From Citrobacter freundii ATCC 8090 = MTCC 1658 = NBRC 12681 (GTDB taxonomy: Bacteria; Pseudomonadota; Gammaproteobacteria; Enterobacterales; Enterobacteriaceae): a DNA stretch of 64,000 nucleotides. Location of the stretch: contig NZ_CP049015.1 in assembly GCF_011064845.1 (NCBI RefSeq), positions 124,001-188,000 on the forward strand, read 5' to 3'. Shown here in pieces: positions 1-8,540 of the stretch (position 1 is its first letter; the number at the start of each line of letters is the position of its first letter). Position numbers and translations under genes: made by a program. The notes under the pieces were generated by a model, which ran no database searches, was not told the DNA's origin, and saw only the letters and a program-made list of their open reading frames with translations.

Positions 1-249
1 CGTACCTTTGGTGGTCAGGGCAAACAGACGTTGCGGATTTTCTGCGGCGACGAAGCTGGCGTAATCAGGGTGGCGCAGCACGGCGGTAAACTCATGGTAA
101 TCCAGCCCCGCGCGACGCAGGCGCTTGTCGTCCCAGGTAAAGCCCATTGGCTCAACAATATGCAGACGAAAGCCGGTGTTGGCGCAAAGACGGATAATAT
201 TGCCGGTATTTGGCGGGATTTCTGGTTCGAATAAAACGATGTTAAGCAT
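1..249 (-). CDS. trmL: tRNA (cytidine/uridine-2'-O-)-methyltransferase TrmL, N-terminal part (cut by window edge)
   Basis: Reading leftwards from the ATG at 247-249, the first 83 residues are visible, starting [18 protein letters not shown], the characteristic start of the SPOUT-class enzyme TrmL (YibK). The family methylates the 2'-hydroxyl of the wobble nucleotide of two leucine tRNAs using S-adenosylmethionine. The frame is open to base 1, and the C-terminal knot that binds the cofactor lies outside the window. A Shine-Dalgarno G-run lies just upstream, inside a perfect hairpin (251-275). In E. coli trmL follows lldD directly; here an MFS transporter gene separates them. The truncation is only the window edge. 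Confidence 0.93.
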   Translation of the reverse strand, partial: MLNIVLFEPEIPPNTGNIIRLCANTGFRLHIVEPMGFTWDDKRLRRAGLDYHEFTAVLRHPDYASFVAAENPQRLFALTTKGT

Positions 250-250
250 A

Positions 251-275
251 CTGCCCCCTTGATAACGGGGGGCAG
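251..275 (-). promoter_or_regulatory. Perfect hairpin containing the trmL ribosome binding site
   Basis: CTGCCCCC (251-258) is matched by GGGGGCAG (268-275) around a 9-base loop. Read on the minus strand, the second arm carries the G-run that is the only plausible ribosome binding site for trmL, two bases before its ATG. The structure could end transcripts from the MFS gene upstream, but there is no T-run after it on that strand, so occlusion of the trmL start fits better. This is inference from the sequence. Confidence 0.5.
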
Positions 276-295
276 AATAGCAGAAAGAGCGGGTA

Positions 296-1636
296 CTATG
301 CGACGGTCAGCGCGTGCGGTTTATAGCGTTGCAGTTTGTAAATCGTTGCGGCAGCCGCAATCAGCGCCGGAAGGCTGAGGAACATTAATATACTGTCTGC
401 CTGCCATTGCAGGGAAAGCAACTGGGCGCTCATCATCGTTCCGGCTACGCCACCGAAGCGGCCCACGCCCTGCATCCAGGCAATGCCCGTTGCGCGACAG
501 TGGGTCGGATAAAACGTGGCGGCAAGCGTCTGCAGCCCGGACTGCGCGCCGTTCATGGTAATCCCCATCAGGAAGATCAGTGCGCCGAACAAGATGATAT
601 GGTTATGTTCAAACCCGAGAGCGAGGGCAAACAGCATCGTCAGAATAAAGCCGAGTGACACCACTTTATGCGCTTCCCAACGGTCCATTAACCAACCGGC
701 CAGCAGGATCCCTGCGGTACCGCCGAAGGTAAACAGTGACGTCAGCCAGGCGGATTCAGCCAGCGGATAGCCCATTCCCAGCATCAGCGTTGGCATCCAG
801 CTCAACAGCACGTAGTAGATAACCAATCCCATAAAGTAGGTCATCCAGAGCATCAGCGTGCCCGGCAGCCAGGGCATACTGAATAGCTGTGCCACGCTGC
901 CTTTTTTGACCGTGACGCGGTCTTCATCCAGATAAAACTGGGTAACCTGTTCCAGACTTCCCGACATAAAGCGTTGAGCAATGCGTTTAACCTGTGCAAC
1001 CCCTTTACCGCGGTGAACCAGATACTTCACCGACTCCGGCAGGAACAGCACCAACAATACGGTGAGGGCCAGCGGGGCGATCGCACCGGCAAGCAGGACG
1101 CTGTGCCAGCCGTAGTTGGGGATAAGCCAGGAGGAGATCACCCCGCCGCCTGCAGCCCCTAACGGAAAGCCGCAGTACATGGTGTTAATCGCCATTGAAC
1201 GACAGCGTTTTGGTGCAAATTCTGACACCAGGGTGATGGCATTGGGCATTGCCGCGCCAAGACCCAGCCCGGTGAGAAAGCGCCAAAATGTGAGCATATT
1301 CAGCGTCTGGGCATAGGCAGTTCCCAGACTGGCGAGGCCAAAAAACAGACAGGAAAAGACCAGCACGCGTTTACGGCCCATACGATCGGAAATCGGCCCG
1401 GCCAGCAGTGCACCAAATGACAGGCCCAATAGCGCGGCGCTTAACACCGGTCCGAGATCCTGTTTCTTGATGCCCCAGTCGGCTGAGAGCGTGGGCGCAA
1501 TATAGCCCATCGCCGCCGTATCGAAGCCGTCGATGGCCAGGACCAGAAAACCCAGGACAATAATGACCCAGTGGAAGCGCGAAAAAGGACTGTCATCTAT
1601 CGCCTGCTGGATATTCACTTTTCCGGAATAAGCCAT
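296..1636 (-). CDS. MFS transporter, aromatic acid:H+ symporter (AAHS) type
   Basis: A 446-residue major facilitator protein. I chose the ATG at 1634-1636 ([14 protein letters not shown]) because it has GAGGG at good spacing; an upstream in-frame start at 1729 lacks one. It shows [14 protein letters not shown] in the first membrane segment, the loop motif [14 protein letters not shown], and an AAHS-like segment ending [10 protein letters not shown]. About twelve hydrophobic segments are visible. The AAHS family (PcaK, MhpT, MhbT relatives) imports benzoates, hydroxyphenylpropionates and other aromatic acids. It lies between lldD and trmL in the same direction, about 195 bases after lldD, a place where E. 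coli K-12 has no gene. The substrate is unknown; an aromatic or 2-hydroxy acid is a guess from context. Confidence 0.8.
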   Translation of the reverse strand: MAYSGKVNIQQAIDDSPFSRFHWVIIVLGFLVLAIDGFDTAAMGYIAPTLSADWGIKKQDLGPVLSAALLGLSFGALLAGPISDRMGRKRVLVFSCLFFGLASLGTAYAQTLNMLTFWRFLTGLGLGAAMPNAITLVSEFAPKRCRSMAINTMYCGFPLGAAGGGVISSWLIPNYGWHSVLLAGAIAPLALTVLLVLFLPESVKYLVHRGKGVAQVKRIAQRFMSGSLEQVTQFYLDEDRVTVKKGSVAQLFSMPWLPGTLMLWMTYFMGLVIYYVLLSWMPTLMLGMGYPLAESAWLTSLFTFGGTAGILLAGWLMDRWEAHKVVSLGFILTMLFALALGFEHNHIILFGALIFLMGITMNGAQSGLQTLAATFYPTHCRATGIAWMQGVGRFGGVAGTMMSAQLLSLQWQADSILMFLSLPALIAAAATIYKLQRYKPHALTVA

Positions 1637-1831
1637 GTTACCCTCGCCCGTTATGATGGTTGTTATCTGTATATTTCGCCCTTGTATTAGCTTGTATATA
1701 CATCTGACAGGTGGATAAAAACTTGTCAAATATATTGGTTATAAATGTTAATTGGTCGTTATTTTTGGATAAAAAATGGTCGAGCTGAGAACAGACCGAC
1801 CATGCAGAAAGTGGGTTTTATGGGGATATTG

Positions 1832-3022
1832 TTACGCCGCGCTACCCTGAACCAGAGGTGCCAGCGCAGCAGGCAGGCTTTTTCCCAGTTCTTGTACCAG
1901 CGAATCATGACTGATTTCGCTAATCGATTTTGCACCGGTCAGGGTCATTGCCACCTTCATCTCTTTCTCGATCAGATTCAGCAGATTCGCTACCCCGGCC
2001 TGACCGTGGGTTGCCAGCGCGTACAGATAAGCACGTCCCAGCAGAACACTATCCGCGCCCAGCGCAATCATGCGTACGACGTCCAGACCGTTGCGGATCC
2101 CGCTGTCTGCCAGAATGGTGATATCACCTTTTACCGCATCGGCAATAGCGGGTAACGCGCGAGCTGAAGACAGCACGCCGTCTAACTGGCGACCACCGTG
2201 GTTAGAGACAACGATGCCATCAGCGCCGAAGCGTACGGCGTCTCGGGCATCTTCAGGATCGAGGATCCCTTTGATCACCATCGGACCATCCCAAAATTCG
2301 CGGATCCACTCGAGGTCTTTCCAGGAAATCGACGGATCGAAATTATTCGCCAGCCAGCCGATGTAGTCTTCAAGGCCGGTGGGTTTGCCAAGATAGGTCG
2401 AGATATTGCCTAAATCATGCGGGCGACCGTTCAGGCCAACGTCCCATGCCCATTGTGGATGGGTGACTGCCTGCCAGTAGCGACGCAGTGCCGCATTTGG
2501 ACCGCTCATCCCGGAATGGGCATCACGGTAGCGTGCGCCAGGTGTTGGCATATCGACGGTAAAGACCAGCGTGGAGCAACCTGCCGCTTTAGCTCGTTCC
2601 AGGGCGTTACGCATAAAGCCGCGATCGCGCAGAACATACAGCTGAAACCACATCGGACGCTTGATAGTTGGGGCGACTTCTTCAATCGGGCATACGGATA
2701 CTGTGGAAAGCGTAAACGGAATGCCTTTGGCATCAGCGGCGGCGGCGGCCTGAACTTCGCCCCGACGCGCATACATGCCGCACAGACCGACAGGTGCAAG
2801 GGCCACCGGCATGGAGAGCGTTTCGTTGAACAGTTTTGTCTCCAGGCTCAGGTCGGACATATTCTTCAGCACGCGCTGGCGAAGGGCCACCTCCGACAGG
2901 TCTGCCACGTTACGGCGCAAAGTGTGCTCTGCATACGCCCCACCGTCAATATAGTGGAACAAGAAGGGGGGTAGGATGCGCTGGGCTGCGGCGCGATAGT
3001 CGCTGGCTGCTGAAATAATCAT
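1832..3022 (-). CDS. lldD: FMN-dependent L-lactate dehydrogenase (quinone)
   Basis: A 396-residue member of the FMN-dependent 2-hydroxy-acid dehydrogenase family, the same length as E. coli LldD. It oxidises L-lactate to pyruvate at the inner face of the membrane and passes electrons to quinone. Visible hallmarks are the N-terminal [30 protein letters not shown], and the active-site segment [10 protein letters not shown] containing the catalytic His, followed by ADSGIRNG and [13 protein letters not shown] for FMN phosphate binding. Its ATG overlaps the lldR stop by four bases (ATGA), so translation is probably coupled. It is the last gene of lldPRD. The family also holds mandelate dehydrogenases, but the close match and the operon argue for L-lactate. 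Confidence 0.97.
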   Translation of the reverse strand: MIISAASDYRAAAQRILPPFLFHYIDGGAYAEHTLRRNVADLSEVALRQRVLKNMSDLSLETKLFNETLSMPVALAPVGLCGMYARRGEVQAAAAADAKGIPFTLSTVSVCPIEEVAPTIKRPMWFQLYVLRDRGFMRNALERAKAAGCSTLVFTVDMPTPGARYRDAHSGMSGPNAALRRYWQAVTHPQWAWDVGLNGRPHDLGNISTYLGKPTGLEDYIGWLANNFDPSISWKDLEWIREFWDGPMVIKGILDPEDARDAVRFGADGIVVSNHGGRQLDGVLSSARALPAIADAVKGDITILADSGIRNGLDVVRMIALGADSVLLGRAYLYALATHGQAGVANLLNLIEKEMKVAMTLTGAKSISEISHDSLVQELGKSLPAALAPLVQGSAA

Positions 3023-3795
3023 GTGTTGTTCTCCCTGCTATTCTCACCAGGGTCACCGGGCAGGCGGGTGATTCGCGCCTGGCGGGCCTGATCTTCATCA
3101 AATCGTTTAATCGTGGTGTGGACAAAACTGAGGTGCGCCATCATCGCTTTACGCGCGCCGTCGGCATCTCCGGCAACAATCGCATCCAGTACGGCCTGAT
3201 GCTGTGCCGTTAGCTGTGAAAATACGGGCGGCACGAGGTACATTCGCTGGCGGCTCTGTTTCACCGAAGACTGCAATACGTCGAAGAAACCGCGCATGGT
3301 CTGTAACAGCACCACGTTGTGTGAGGCCTCCGCAATGGCGAGATGAAAGCGAACGTCTGCCTGCGAGGCGAGATCTGGATCTTCGCTTTGTGTGGCCTCG
3401 AAACAGAGCCTGATCTTCTCTTTGTCGGCAGCAGTGGCACGCATAGCTGCGTGCCAGGCGGTGCTGGCTTCGATGGCGTGGCGGGCTTCGAGAATATCGA
3501 AGCTGTAATCAGGGTCATCCGCCATCAGGCTTTTCAGTGGCTGTACAATGTTTTGTTCGGACCACGCTTCATGCTGCCAGCGGATAAACGTCCCACCGCC
3601 ACGACGGCTAATCAGCACGCCTTCACTTACCAGCTTTGCTAGCGCCTCGCGCAGCGAATTGCGCGACACGCCAAGCTGTACGGCCAGCTGGCGCTCAGCG
3701 GGCAACTTCATGCCCGCTTCCAGCTGTTGTTCTTCAATCAGCGCCCGCACACGAGATGCGACCTCGTCTGACAGGCGTCTGGGCATCACAATCAT
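3019..3795 (-). CDS. lldR: GntR/FadR-family lactate-responsive regulator LldR
   Basis: A 258-residue protein, the same length as E. coli LldR. Residues about 1-75 form a winged helix-turn-helix ([38 protein letters not shown]) and the rest is an FCD ligand domain. LldR represses and, with L-lactate, activates lldPRD through two operators flanking the promoter; both can be seen upstream of lldP (5521-5534 and 5645-5661). The gene is sandwiched with ATGA overlaps at both ends (lldP stop and lldD start), so the three genes form one translationally coupled unit. Confidence 0.97.
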   Translation of the reverse strand: MIVMPRRLSDEVASRVRALIEEQQLEAGMKLPAERQLAVQLGVSRNSLREALAKLVSEGVLISRRGGGTFIRWQHEAWSEQNIVQPLKSLMADDPDYSFDILEARHAIEASTAWHAAMRATAADKEKIRLCFEATQSEDPDLASQADVRFHLAIAEASHNVVLLQTMRGFFDVLQSSVKQSRQRMYLVPPVFSQLTAQHQAVLDAIVAGDADGARKAMMAHLSFVHTTIKRFDEDQARQARITRLPGDPGENSRENNT

Positions 3796-5447
3796 GGAAT
3801 CATCCAGGTTAAGACATAGGCCTGCAGCGTGGTAATCACACCCACCATGCAGGTGAAAATCAGACTGTGCTTCACGGTAAAGCGGAACAGGTCAGACTCT
3901 TTTCCCACTAATCCCACTGCCGCACAGGCGATAGCGATAGATTGCGGAGAGATCATCTTTCCGGTCACGCCGCCGGTGGTATTTGCAGCCACCATCAATA
4001 CATCCGAAACACCGATTTGCTGAGCGGCCGTGGCCTGTAGGGCGGCAAACAGTGCGTTTGATGAGGTGTCGGATCCAGTCAGGAATACCCCCAGCCAGCC
4101 GAGGAACGGCGAAAAGAAGGTAAATGCGCTGCCGGTGTGCGCCAGGGCCAATGCCAGGGTGGATGAAAGCCCGGAGTAGTTAGAGATAAAGGCGAATGCC
4201 AGCACCATCCCGATGGAGTAGATAGGTAGCGCCAGATCTTTCAGCGTGCTACCAAAGGTCTGAAGCGCAGCAGACGGCTTCATCTTCAGCCAGACGATGG
4301 ACAGTAGGGCGGCAAACAGTATTGCGGTACCGGTCGCGGAGAACCAGTCAAATTTGTACACCGCCGCGTAGGCTGTGGCTTCGTGTACGACCGGCGGCAT
4401 ACGGGCAACCAGCTTGTCGAGGAACGGAACCGGAATATTGACTACCCAGTGGTACATCGCGCCGCCTGGCGCAAACAGCGCTTTAAACGGCGGTATACTC
4501 CACAGCGTGACGGTAGCTGTCAGGAACAGGAACGGCGACCAGGCGCGGATGATTTGCCCGGCGGTGTAGCGGGTGCGCGACAGATCCATATCGACCTGCG
4601 AAGCGCCCATATCACCAAAGCGGAAGATGCGTACCGGCTGCCAGCGCTTCAGGAACAGCGTCAGACAGACCAGGGAAACCAGAGAAGAGATGATGTCCGG
4701 CAGTTCCGGTCCGATAAAGTTAGAGCTGAGATACTGCGCGATAGCAAACGAGCCGCCAGCGACCATCACCGCAGGCCAGGTTTCTTTCACGCCACGCCAG
4801 CCATCCATAATCGCCATAATCCAGAACAGCACGATAATGGTCAGGAACGGCAGTTGACGGCCCACCATCTGGCCAATCTCGAAGCTGTCCAGCCCGGTAA
4901 CCTGACCGGCAACCAGAATCGGAATGCCCATTGCCCCAAAAGCGACTGGAGCGGTGTTTACGATCAAGCACAAACCTGCCGCATACAGCGGGTTAAAGCC
5001 AAGGCCAACCAGCAGTGCGGCGGTAATCGCTACCGGAGCACCGAAGCCTGCCGCCCCTTCGAGGAATGCCCCAAAGGAGAAACCGACAATCAGCATTTGC
5101 AGACGCTGGTCTGGGGTAATCGAGAGTATCGAGGAGCGGATAATGTCGAACTGCCCGGTCTTCACCGAGATTTTATAGACGAATACCGCGGCGATAATGA
5201 TCCAGGCAATTGGCCACAGACCGTAGAAGAAACCGTACACTACGGATGCCAGAGCGTGATCGACCGGCATTTTGTAAAACAGCAGGGCGACCGACAAAGC
5301 GATCACCACCGTCCATGACGCCGCAACGTAGCCTTTCAGCTTGAGCTTAATCAGGGCGAAGAAAAAGAACAGGATAGGGAGCGATGCGATCAGACTGGAA
5401 AGCCAGATGTTACCGGCCGGGTCGTAGTTCTGTTGCCAGAGATTCAT
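3792..5447 (-). CDS. lldP: L-lactate permease
   Basis: A 551-residue polytopic inner-membrane protein of the LctP family that imports L-lactate (and D-lactate and glycolate) with protons. The start [15 protein letters not shown] at 5445-5447 matches E. coli and is preceded by AGGAGA; the frame extends nine codons further up without a better signal. Family signatures include [17 protein letters not shown] and the C-terminal [14 protein letters not shown] and [17 protein letters not shown]. First gene of lldPRD; its last codons overlap lldR by four bases. Confidence 0.97.
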   Translation of the reverse strand: MNLWQQNYDPAGNIWLSSLIASLPILFFFFALIKLKLKGYVAASWTVVIALSVALLFYKMPVDHALASVVYGFFYGLWPIAWIIIAAVFVYKISVKTGQFDIIRSSILSITPDQRLQMLIVGFSFGAFLEGAAGFGAPVAITAALLVGLGFNPLYAAGLCLIVNTAPVAFGAMGIPILVAGQVTGLDSFEIGQMVGRQLPFLTIIVLFWIMAIMDGWRGVKETWPAVMVAGGSFAIAQYLSSNFIGPELPDIISSLVSLVCLTLFLKRWQPVRIFRFGDMGASQVDMDLSRTRYTAGQIIRAWSPFLFLTATVTLWSIPPFKALFAPGGAMYHWVVNIPVPFLDKLVARMPPVVHEATAYAAVYKFDWFSATGTAILFAALLSIVWLKMKPSAALQTFGSTLKDLALPIYSIGMVLAFAFISNYSGLSSTLALALAHTGSAFTFFSPFLGWLGVFLTGSDTSSNALFAALQATAAQQIGVSDVLMVAANTTGGVTGKMISPQSIAIACAAVGLVGKESDLFRFTVKHSLIFTCMVGVITTLQAYVLTWMIP

Positions 5448-5520
5448 TGCAGGTCTCCTGGGGGCCGCCGACATAATGGAATGAGTCTTTGCTCAAATCT
5501 TCGTCACATTATGTGTAAAA

Positions 5521-5534
5521 GTGGCCCTGCCAAT
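5521..5534. promoter_or_regulatory. LldR operator, promoter-proximal site (O2-like)
   Basis: The sequence GTGGCCCTGCCAAT is an imperfect palindrome around TGG...CCA, close to the LldR operator form TTGGCCCTACCAA known in E. coli. It lies about 75 bases before the lldP ATG, in the expected transcript leader. Its centre is about 126 bases from the upstream site at 5645-5661, close to the spacing in E. coli (sites centred near -105 and +22). Confidence 0.7.
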
Positions 5535-5644
5535 ATTGTTGTGTAGGGGTAATGACAATGAATGGTTAATCAAATGTTATTTATTGGCAACGGTATTGTA
5601 CGCACATTTTAATGAAATGTGAGGTGCTGGTATGATCTGGCTAA

Positions 5645-5661
5645 AATTGGTAGGGCCAATT
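5645..5661. promoter_or_regulatory. LldR operator, upstream site (O1-like)
   Basis: AATTGGTAGGGCCAATT is a near-perfect palindrome and reads on the lldP strand as AATTGGCCCTACCAATT, the LldR recognition form. With the second site it would let LldR loop across the lldP promoter. It lies just before the yibL terminator hairpin. Confidence 0.8.
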
Positions 5662-5680
5662 GCGAGGGGGAAGTGAAGGA

Positions 5681-5703
5681 CCGGGCAAGCGGATGTTGCC
5701 CGG
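5681..5703 (-). terminator. Hairpin after yibL
   Basis: CCGGGCAA (5681-5688) pairs with TTGCCCGG (5696-5703) across a 7-base loop, eight bases after the yibL stop. The T-run on the minus strand is poor (TCCTTC), so it may be a weak terminator or an mRNA 3'-end stabiliser. Confidence 0.5.
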
Positions 5704-5710
5704 TGGGAGA

Positions 5711-6073
5711 TCAGAACTCGCTCTTCGCGAAGCCCGTCATCTCTTTCAGGCCCATTTCACGGCCAAGCTCGGTCATCGGGTGAACGACAATCAGGCCGCG
5801 CACGCTCTTCTTCAGCTTGCCCATGTCGGCCTGTTCTTTTTTGGTGATGGTACGACGGAAAGGGAGTTTCGTCAGCTTTTGCGCTTCTTTGCTCAGCTTC
5901 TGACCATGGACTTCACGCAGACGTGCAATCTCGTTTTCCAGAGTTTCTTTCTCTTGCTCTAGCTCGGCATATTTGTCGGCGGCTTCAACCAGAGACAGGT
6001 CAGCCTGCTGGTGGCGGATAGCGTCCAGACGATCGCTCAGGCGTTTAATTTCGTTTTTTTCGACTTCTTTCAT
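5711..6073 (-). CDS. yibL: YibL family ribosome-associated protein
   Basis: A 120-residue, highly charged cytoplasmic protein with the length and sequence of E. coli YibL (DUF2810). Residues about 1-60 ([35 protein letters not shown]) look like a long coiled coil; the C-terminal half is basic ([15 protein letters not shown]). YibL has been found associated with ribosomes; its precise role is not established. It is a single gene, transcribed toward lldP, with a hairpin just after its stop. Confidence 0.93.
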   Translation of the reverse strand: MKEVEKNEIKRLSDRLDAIRHQQADLSLVEAADKYAELEQEKETLENEIARLREVHGQKLSKEAQKLTKLPFRRTITKKEQADMGKLKKSVRGLIVVHPMTELGREMGLKEMTGFAKSEF

Positions 6074-6365
6074 AGGATAGCTTCTGATAAAAATAGGATG
6101 AATATCCTATAGTATGCGCGCAGAGCGGGATTATTCACAACTAATCGAAGATAAATAATCAAATGTTGCAAGTATTATTCAGCTAATGAAAATATTACTA
6201 TTTTGATTAATAAGGAATTTTAAGCGATAAGATCGACCATGGCGCATTTTGTTGGCGGGTTCATAGTGAAGCACGTTTTCCTTAATGTAATTGCCAAACC
6301 GATCCTAAACTTAAATGATCAACCGCGCAGGCTGAGCGCGGTTAATACATGGAGGAGGGAAGATT

Positions 6366-6572
6366 ATGGCGAAAATAGGTGAGAACGTTTCGGCTCTAAT
6401 TGATAAGACGGTCGATTTTATGGCTTCAAGCCAGGCTTTTCGCGAGTATCTGAATAAAACACCGCCACGCAACGTTGTCCCTTCTGAAATACCGCAGGAG
6501 AATGCGCAGTTGTATCTGCAACGTCTGGCGTACTATCGGCAGCTTTATCGACCGCAGCAGGAAGAGAAATAA
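6366..6572 (+). CDS. yibT: YibT family small protein
   Basis: A 68-residue protein ([29 protein letters not shown]...) that matches E. coli YibT in length, sequence and position between yibL and mtlR. It has a very strong ribosome binding site (GGAGGAGGGAAG) ending a few bases before the ATG, suggesting high translation. It has no membrane segment or signal peptide; it is rich in Tyr, Arg and Gln near the end. Function unknown. It converges with mtlR, 12 bases between the stops. Confidence 0.9.
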   Translation: MAKIGENVSALIDKTVDFMASSQAFREYLNKTPPRNVVPSEIPQENAQLYLQRLAYYRQLYRPQQEEK

Positions 6573-6584
6573 GCAAGCATCGTC

Positions 6585-7175
6585 TTATTTTTGAAAGGCT
6601 TTTTTTAAGCTGATTTTAGAAATCAGCTCGGTCAGGGAAAGTACCATCGTGGAGCGCACCATCTGCTGGTAGCGCTGGATCTGCATCGCGTGCAGACCTG
6701 AGTCTGAGGTATCAAACTGCGGTGGCGGCGGGAGTGCCGTCACGCAGTGGAGTTCGCCAAACGGACCAAGAATTTCATCGTCGGTGAACGCATATTCATT
6801 GCCGTCATGGTTTAACTCTTCCCGCAGCGCCATCAGAAGCTCGGCGTCTTCATACTCCGGCCGGCTGAGTACGCCCAGACCGTAGATGAGCTTCAGGCGA
6901 ACGGAAAGATCGCCCAGCGGACCGTCGCCGTCAAGCAGTGGTTCTACAGCATATTTCACCGCATAGTCGTCTTTGCGAAATACCTGAAGCACAAGAATAT
7001 TCACCGCCTCGGTGAGCAGTTCTACGGCGGTGATGAGGAAGCTGCGTACGGTTTTGCCAGCATTCAGACGCTCAAGCACACGATTTTCAAAGGCCTGCGT
7101 TTGTTCCATTATTGCCTGCATATCTGACAATCTATTATTCAGGCGCAGGATATCCTGCGCCAGGTCCTGCATCAT
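6585..7175 (-). CDS. mtlR: Mannitol operon repressor MtlR
   Basis: A 196-residue MtlR/FumE-family protein that limits expression of mtlADR in E. coli. Conserved blocks include [40 protein letters not shown] and the C-terminal [14 protein letters not shown]. It is helical and lacks an obvious helix-turn-helix, so its action may be indirect, as structural work on the family suggested. It starts inside the end of mtlD (ATGA overlap at 7172-7175); the ATG at 7172 is an equally possible start and would give the E. coli length of 195. Confidence 0.95.
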   Translation of the reverse strand: MMQDLAQDILRLNNRLSDMQAIMEQTQAFENRVLERLNAGKTVRSFLITAVELLTEAVNILVLQVFRKDDYAVKYAVEPLLDGDGPLGDLSVRLKLIYGLGVLSRPEYEDAELLMALREELNHDGNEYAFTDDEILGPFGELHCVTALPPPPQFDTSDSGLHAMQIQRYQQMVRSTMVLSLTELISKISLKKAFQK

Positions 7176-8320
7176 TTCTTTGCGTTATACGCGTTAACAG
7201 CCTCAAGCACGACATCGCTGTTGGCATCCAGCCCGGAAACTTGCGCCAGCGCGGCCTGCGGACCTTTTTCGTCAATCAGCGCGGCCAGTTCCTGTGCCTG
7301 CGGATCTTCTTCGCTGCGATAGTGCATCGCTGCCGCAATACCGATAACCAGATTCGCATGCGGCAAACCATACTCCAGCGTACCCAGCAGCGGTTTAATC
7401 AGACGATCTCCCGCGCTCAGCTTACGCAGCGGCTGACGACCCACGCGCTCAACGTCATCTTTCAGATACGGGTTTTCAAAGCGGCCGAGGATTTTCTGAA
7501 TGTATGCCGCATGTTTTGCTGCATCAAAACCATAGCGTGTGATCAGTACCGCGCCGCTCTCTTCCATCGCACCTTTTACCACTGCGCGGATTTTCTCGTC
7601 GAGAATCGCGTCACGGATGGTCTGATGACCGGTCAATTTTCCGAGGTACGCGGTTATAGCATGCCCGGTGTTCAGCGTGAAGAGTTTACGTTCGACAAAT
7701 GCCATTAGGTTATCAGTTAATTCCATTCCTGGGATATTTGGTAGTTCACCTTTGAACTGTGTTTTGTCGACAATCCACTCACTGAAGGTTTCTACGGTAA
7801 CTTCCAGCGGGTCATTGGTTGCTGAAGCCGAAGGCGGAACAATGCGGTCCACGGCGGAATCGACGAAGCCAACATGTTCTTCAACCCAAGCTTTGTCTTC
7901 ATCTGCCAGCGCGTTCATTACATGGCCTTTCAACTGGGTCGTTCCGCGCACCATGTTTTCACAGGCGATGATATTCAGCGGAGTAGCTATGCCCTGTGCC
8001 TTGCGTTTAACCAGCCCTTTGGCGATGGCCGGAGCGATACGCTCAAGCACGACCGGACCGACGGCGGTAGTGACTAAATCTACATGGGCAATCAGGTCGA
8101 CGACATCATCGCCGATGCTGCTCACGGCGTTGACGCCGGAGACGGTATCAACCTGTTCGTTTTCACCTACGACATGAACCTGATAGCTATGACGGGCATT
8201 CAGGGCATCGAGCACGACCTGATTTACATCCGCGAACGTCAGCTGTATCCCCGCGTCCGCCAGCAGTTTGCCGATAAAGCCACGACCGATATTACCTGCG
8301 CCAAAATGTAATGCTTTCAT
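7172..8320 (-). CDS. mtlD: Mannitol-1-phosphate 5-dehydrogenase
   Basis: A 382-residue NAD-dependent enzyme converting mannitol 1-phosphate (made by MtlA during uptake) to fructose 6-phosphate. The start [18 protein letters not shown] is chosen because the NAD-binding glycine motif follows at once, as in E. coli; six further codons upstream are open (start 8338) but unlikely. The central region carries the polyol dehydrogenase block [16 protein letters not shown]. Second gene of mtlADR; its stop overlaps the mtlR start. The 220-base gap to mtlA holds a hairpin and an ERIC element. Confidence 0.97.
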   Translation of the reverse strand: MKALHFGAGNIGRGFIGKLLADAGIQLTFADVNQVVLDALNARHSYQVHVVGENEQVDTVSGVNAVSSIGDDVVDLIAHVDLVTTAVGPVVLERIAPAIAKGLVKRKAQGIATPLNIIACENMVRGTTQLKGHVMNALADEDKAWVEEHVGFVDSAVDRIVPPSASATNDPLEVTVETFSEWIVDKTQFKGELPNIPGMELTDNLMAFVERKLFTLNTGHAITAYLGKLTGHQTIRDAILDEKIRAVVKGAMEESGAVLITRYGFDAAKHAAYIQKILGRFENPYLKDDVERVGRQPLRKLSAGDRLIKPLLGTLEYGLPHANLVIGIAAAMHYRSEEDPQAQELAALIDEKGPQAALAQVSGLDANSDVVLEAVNAYNAKK

Positions 8321-8385
8321 AGTATTAACCTTCATCAATGTTTTTACCCAAGAGGGCTGGGGTGAGGCTTTTCCCTCAACCTAAC

Positions 8386-8404
8386 CCTCTCCACAAGGGA
8401 GAGG
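8386..8404. repeat. Short hairpin repeat (CCTCTCC / GGAGAGG) between mtlA and mtlD
   Basis: CCTCTCC (8386-8392) pairs with GGAGAGG (8398-8404). The surrounding AACCTAACCCTCTCC... form is a recurrent intergenic hairpin of enterobacteria. In addition CTGGGGTGAG (8357-8366) is the exact reverse complement of CTCACCCCAG (8450-8459) inside the neighbouring ERIC element, so a larger fold is possible in the mtl mRNA. Confidence 0.6.
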
Positions 8405-8405
8405 A

Positions 8406-8532
8406 TATCGCCTTCATATTTCGAACTGCAGATGCGTTGGCTCTCCTCGCTCACCCCAGTCACGTACTTATGTACGCTCCTGGGGATTCACTGCGTTGCC
8501 GCCTTCCTGCAGCTCGAACTATTTTGGAGATA
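8406..8532. repeat. ERIC element (127 bp) within the mtlA-mtlD intergenic region
   Basis: The conserved ERIC core is plain: CGCTCACCCCAGTCACGTAC at 8448 onward and ATGTACGCTCCTGGGGATTC at about 8470, each differing by about one base from the classical ERIC primer sequences. The outer arms TTCGAACTGCAG (8420-8431) and CTGCAGCTCGAA (8507-8518) are inverted copies, and the ends resemble the ERIC TATACCC terminus. Length is about the usual 126-127 bases. It sits inside the operon and will be transcribed as a long hairpin. Confidence 0.92.
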
Positions 8533-8540
8533 CTTAACCG

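Noticed and set aside
4383..5318. A 311-codon plus-strand open frame opposite lldP
   Set aside because: It lies fully antisense to lldP, has low-complexity, charged composition unlike a real protein, and no ribosome binding site.
8406..8532. The strong cruciform between mtlA and mtlD considered as a CRISPR-like or mobile element
   Set aside because: It is a single ERIC unit; there are no direct repeats with spacers and no transposase.
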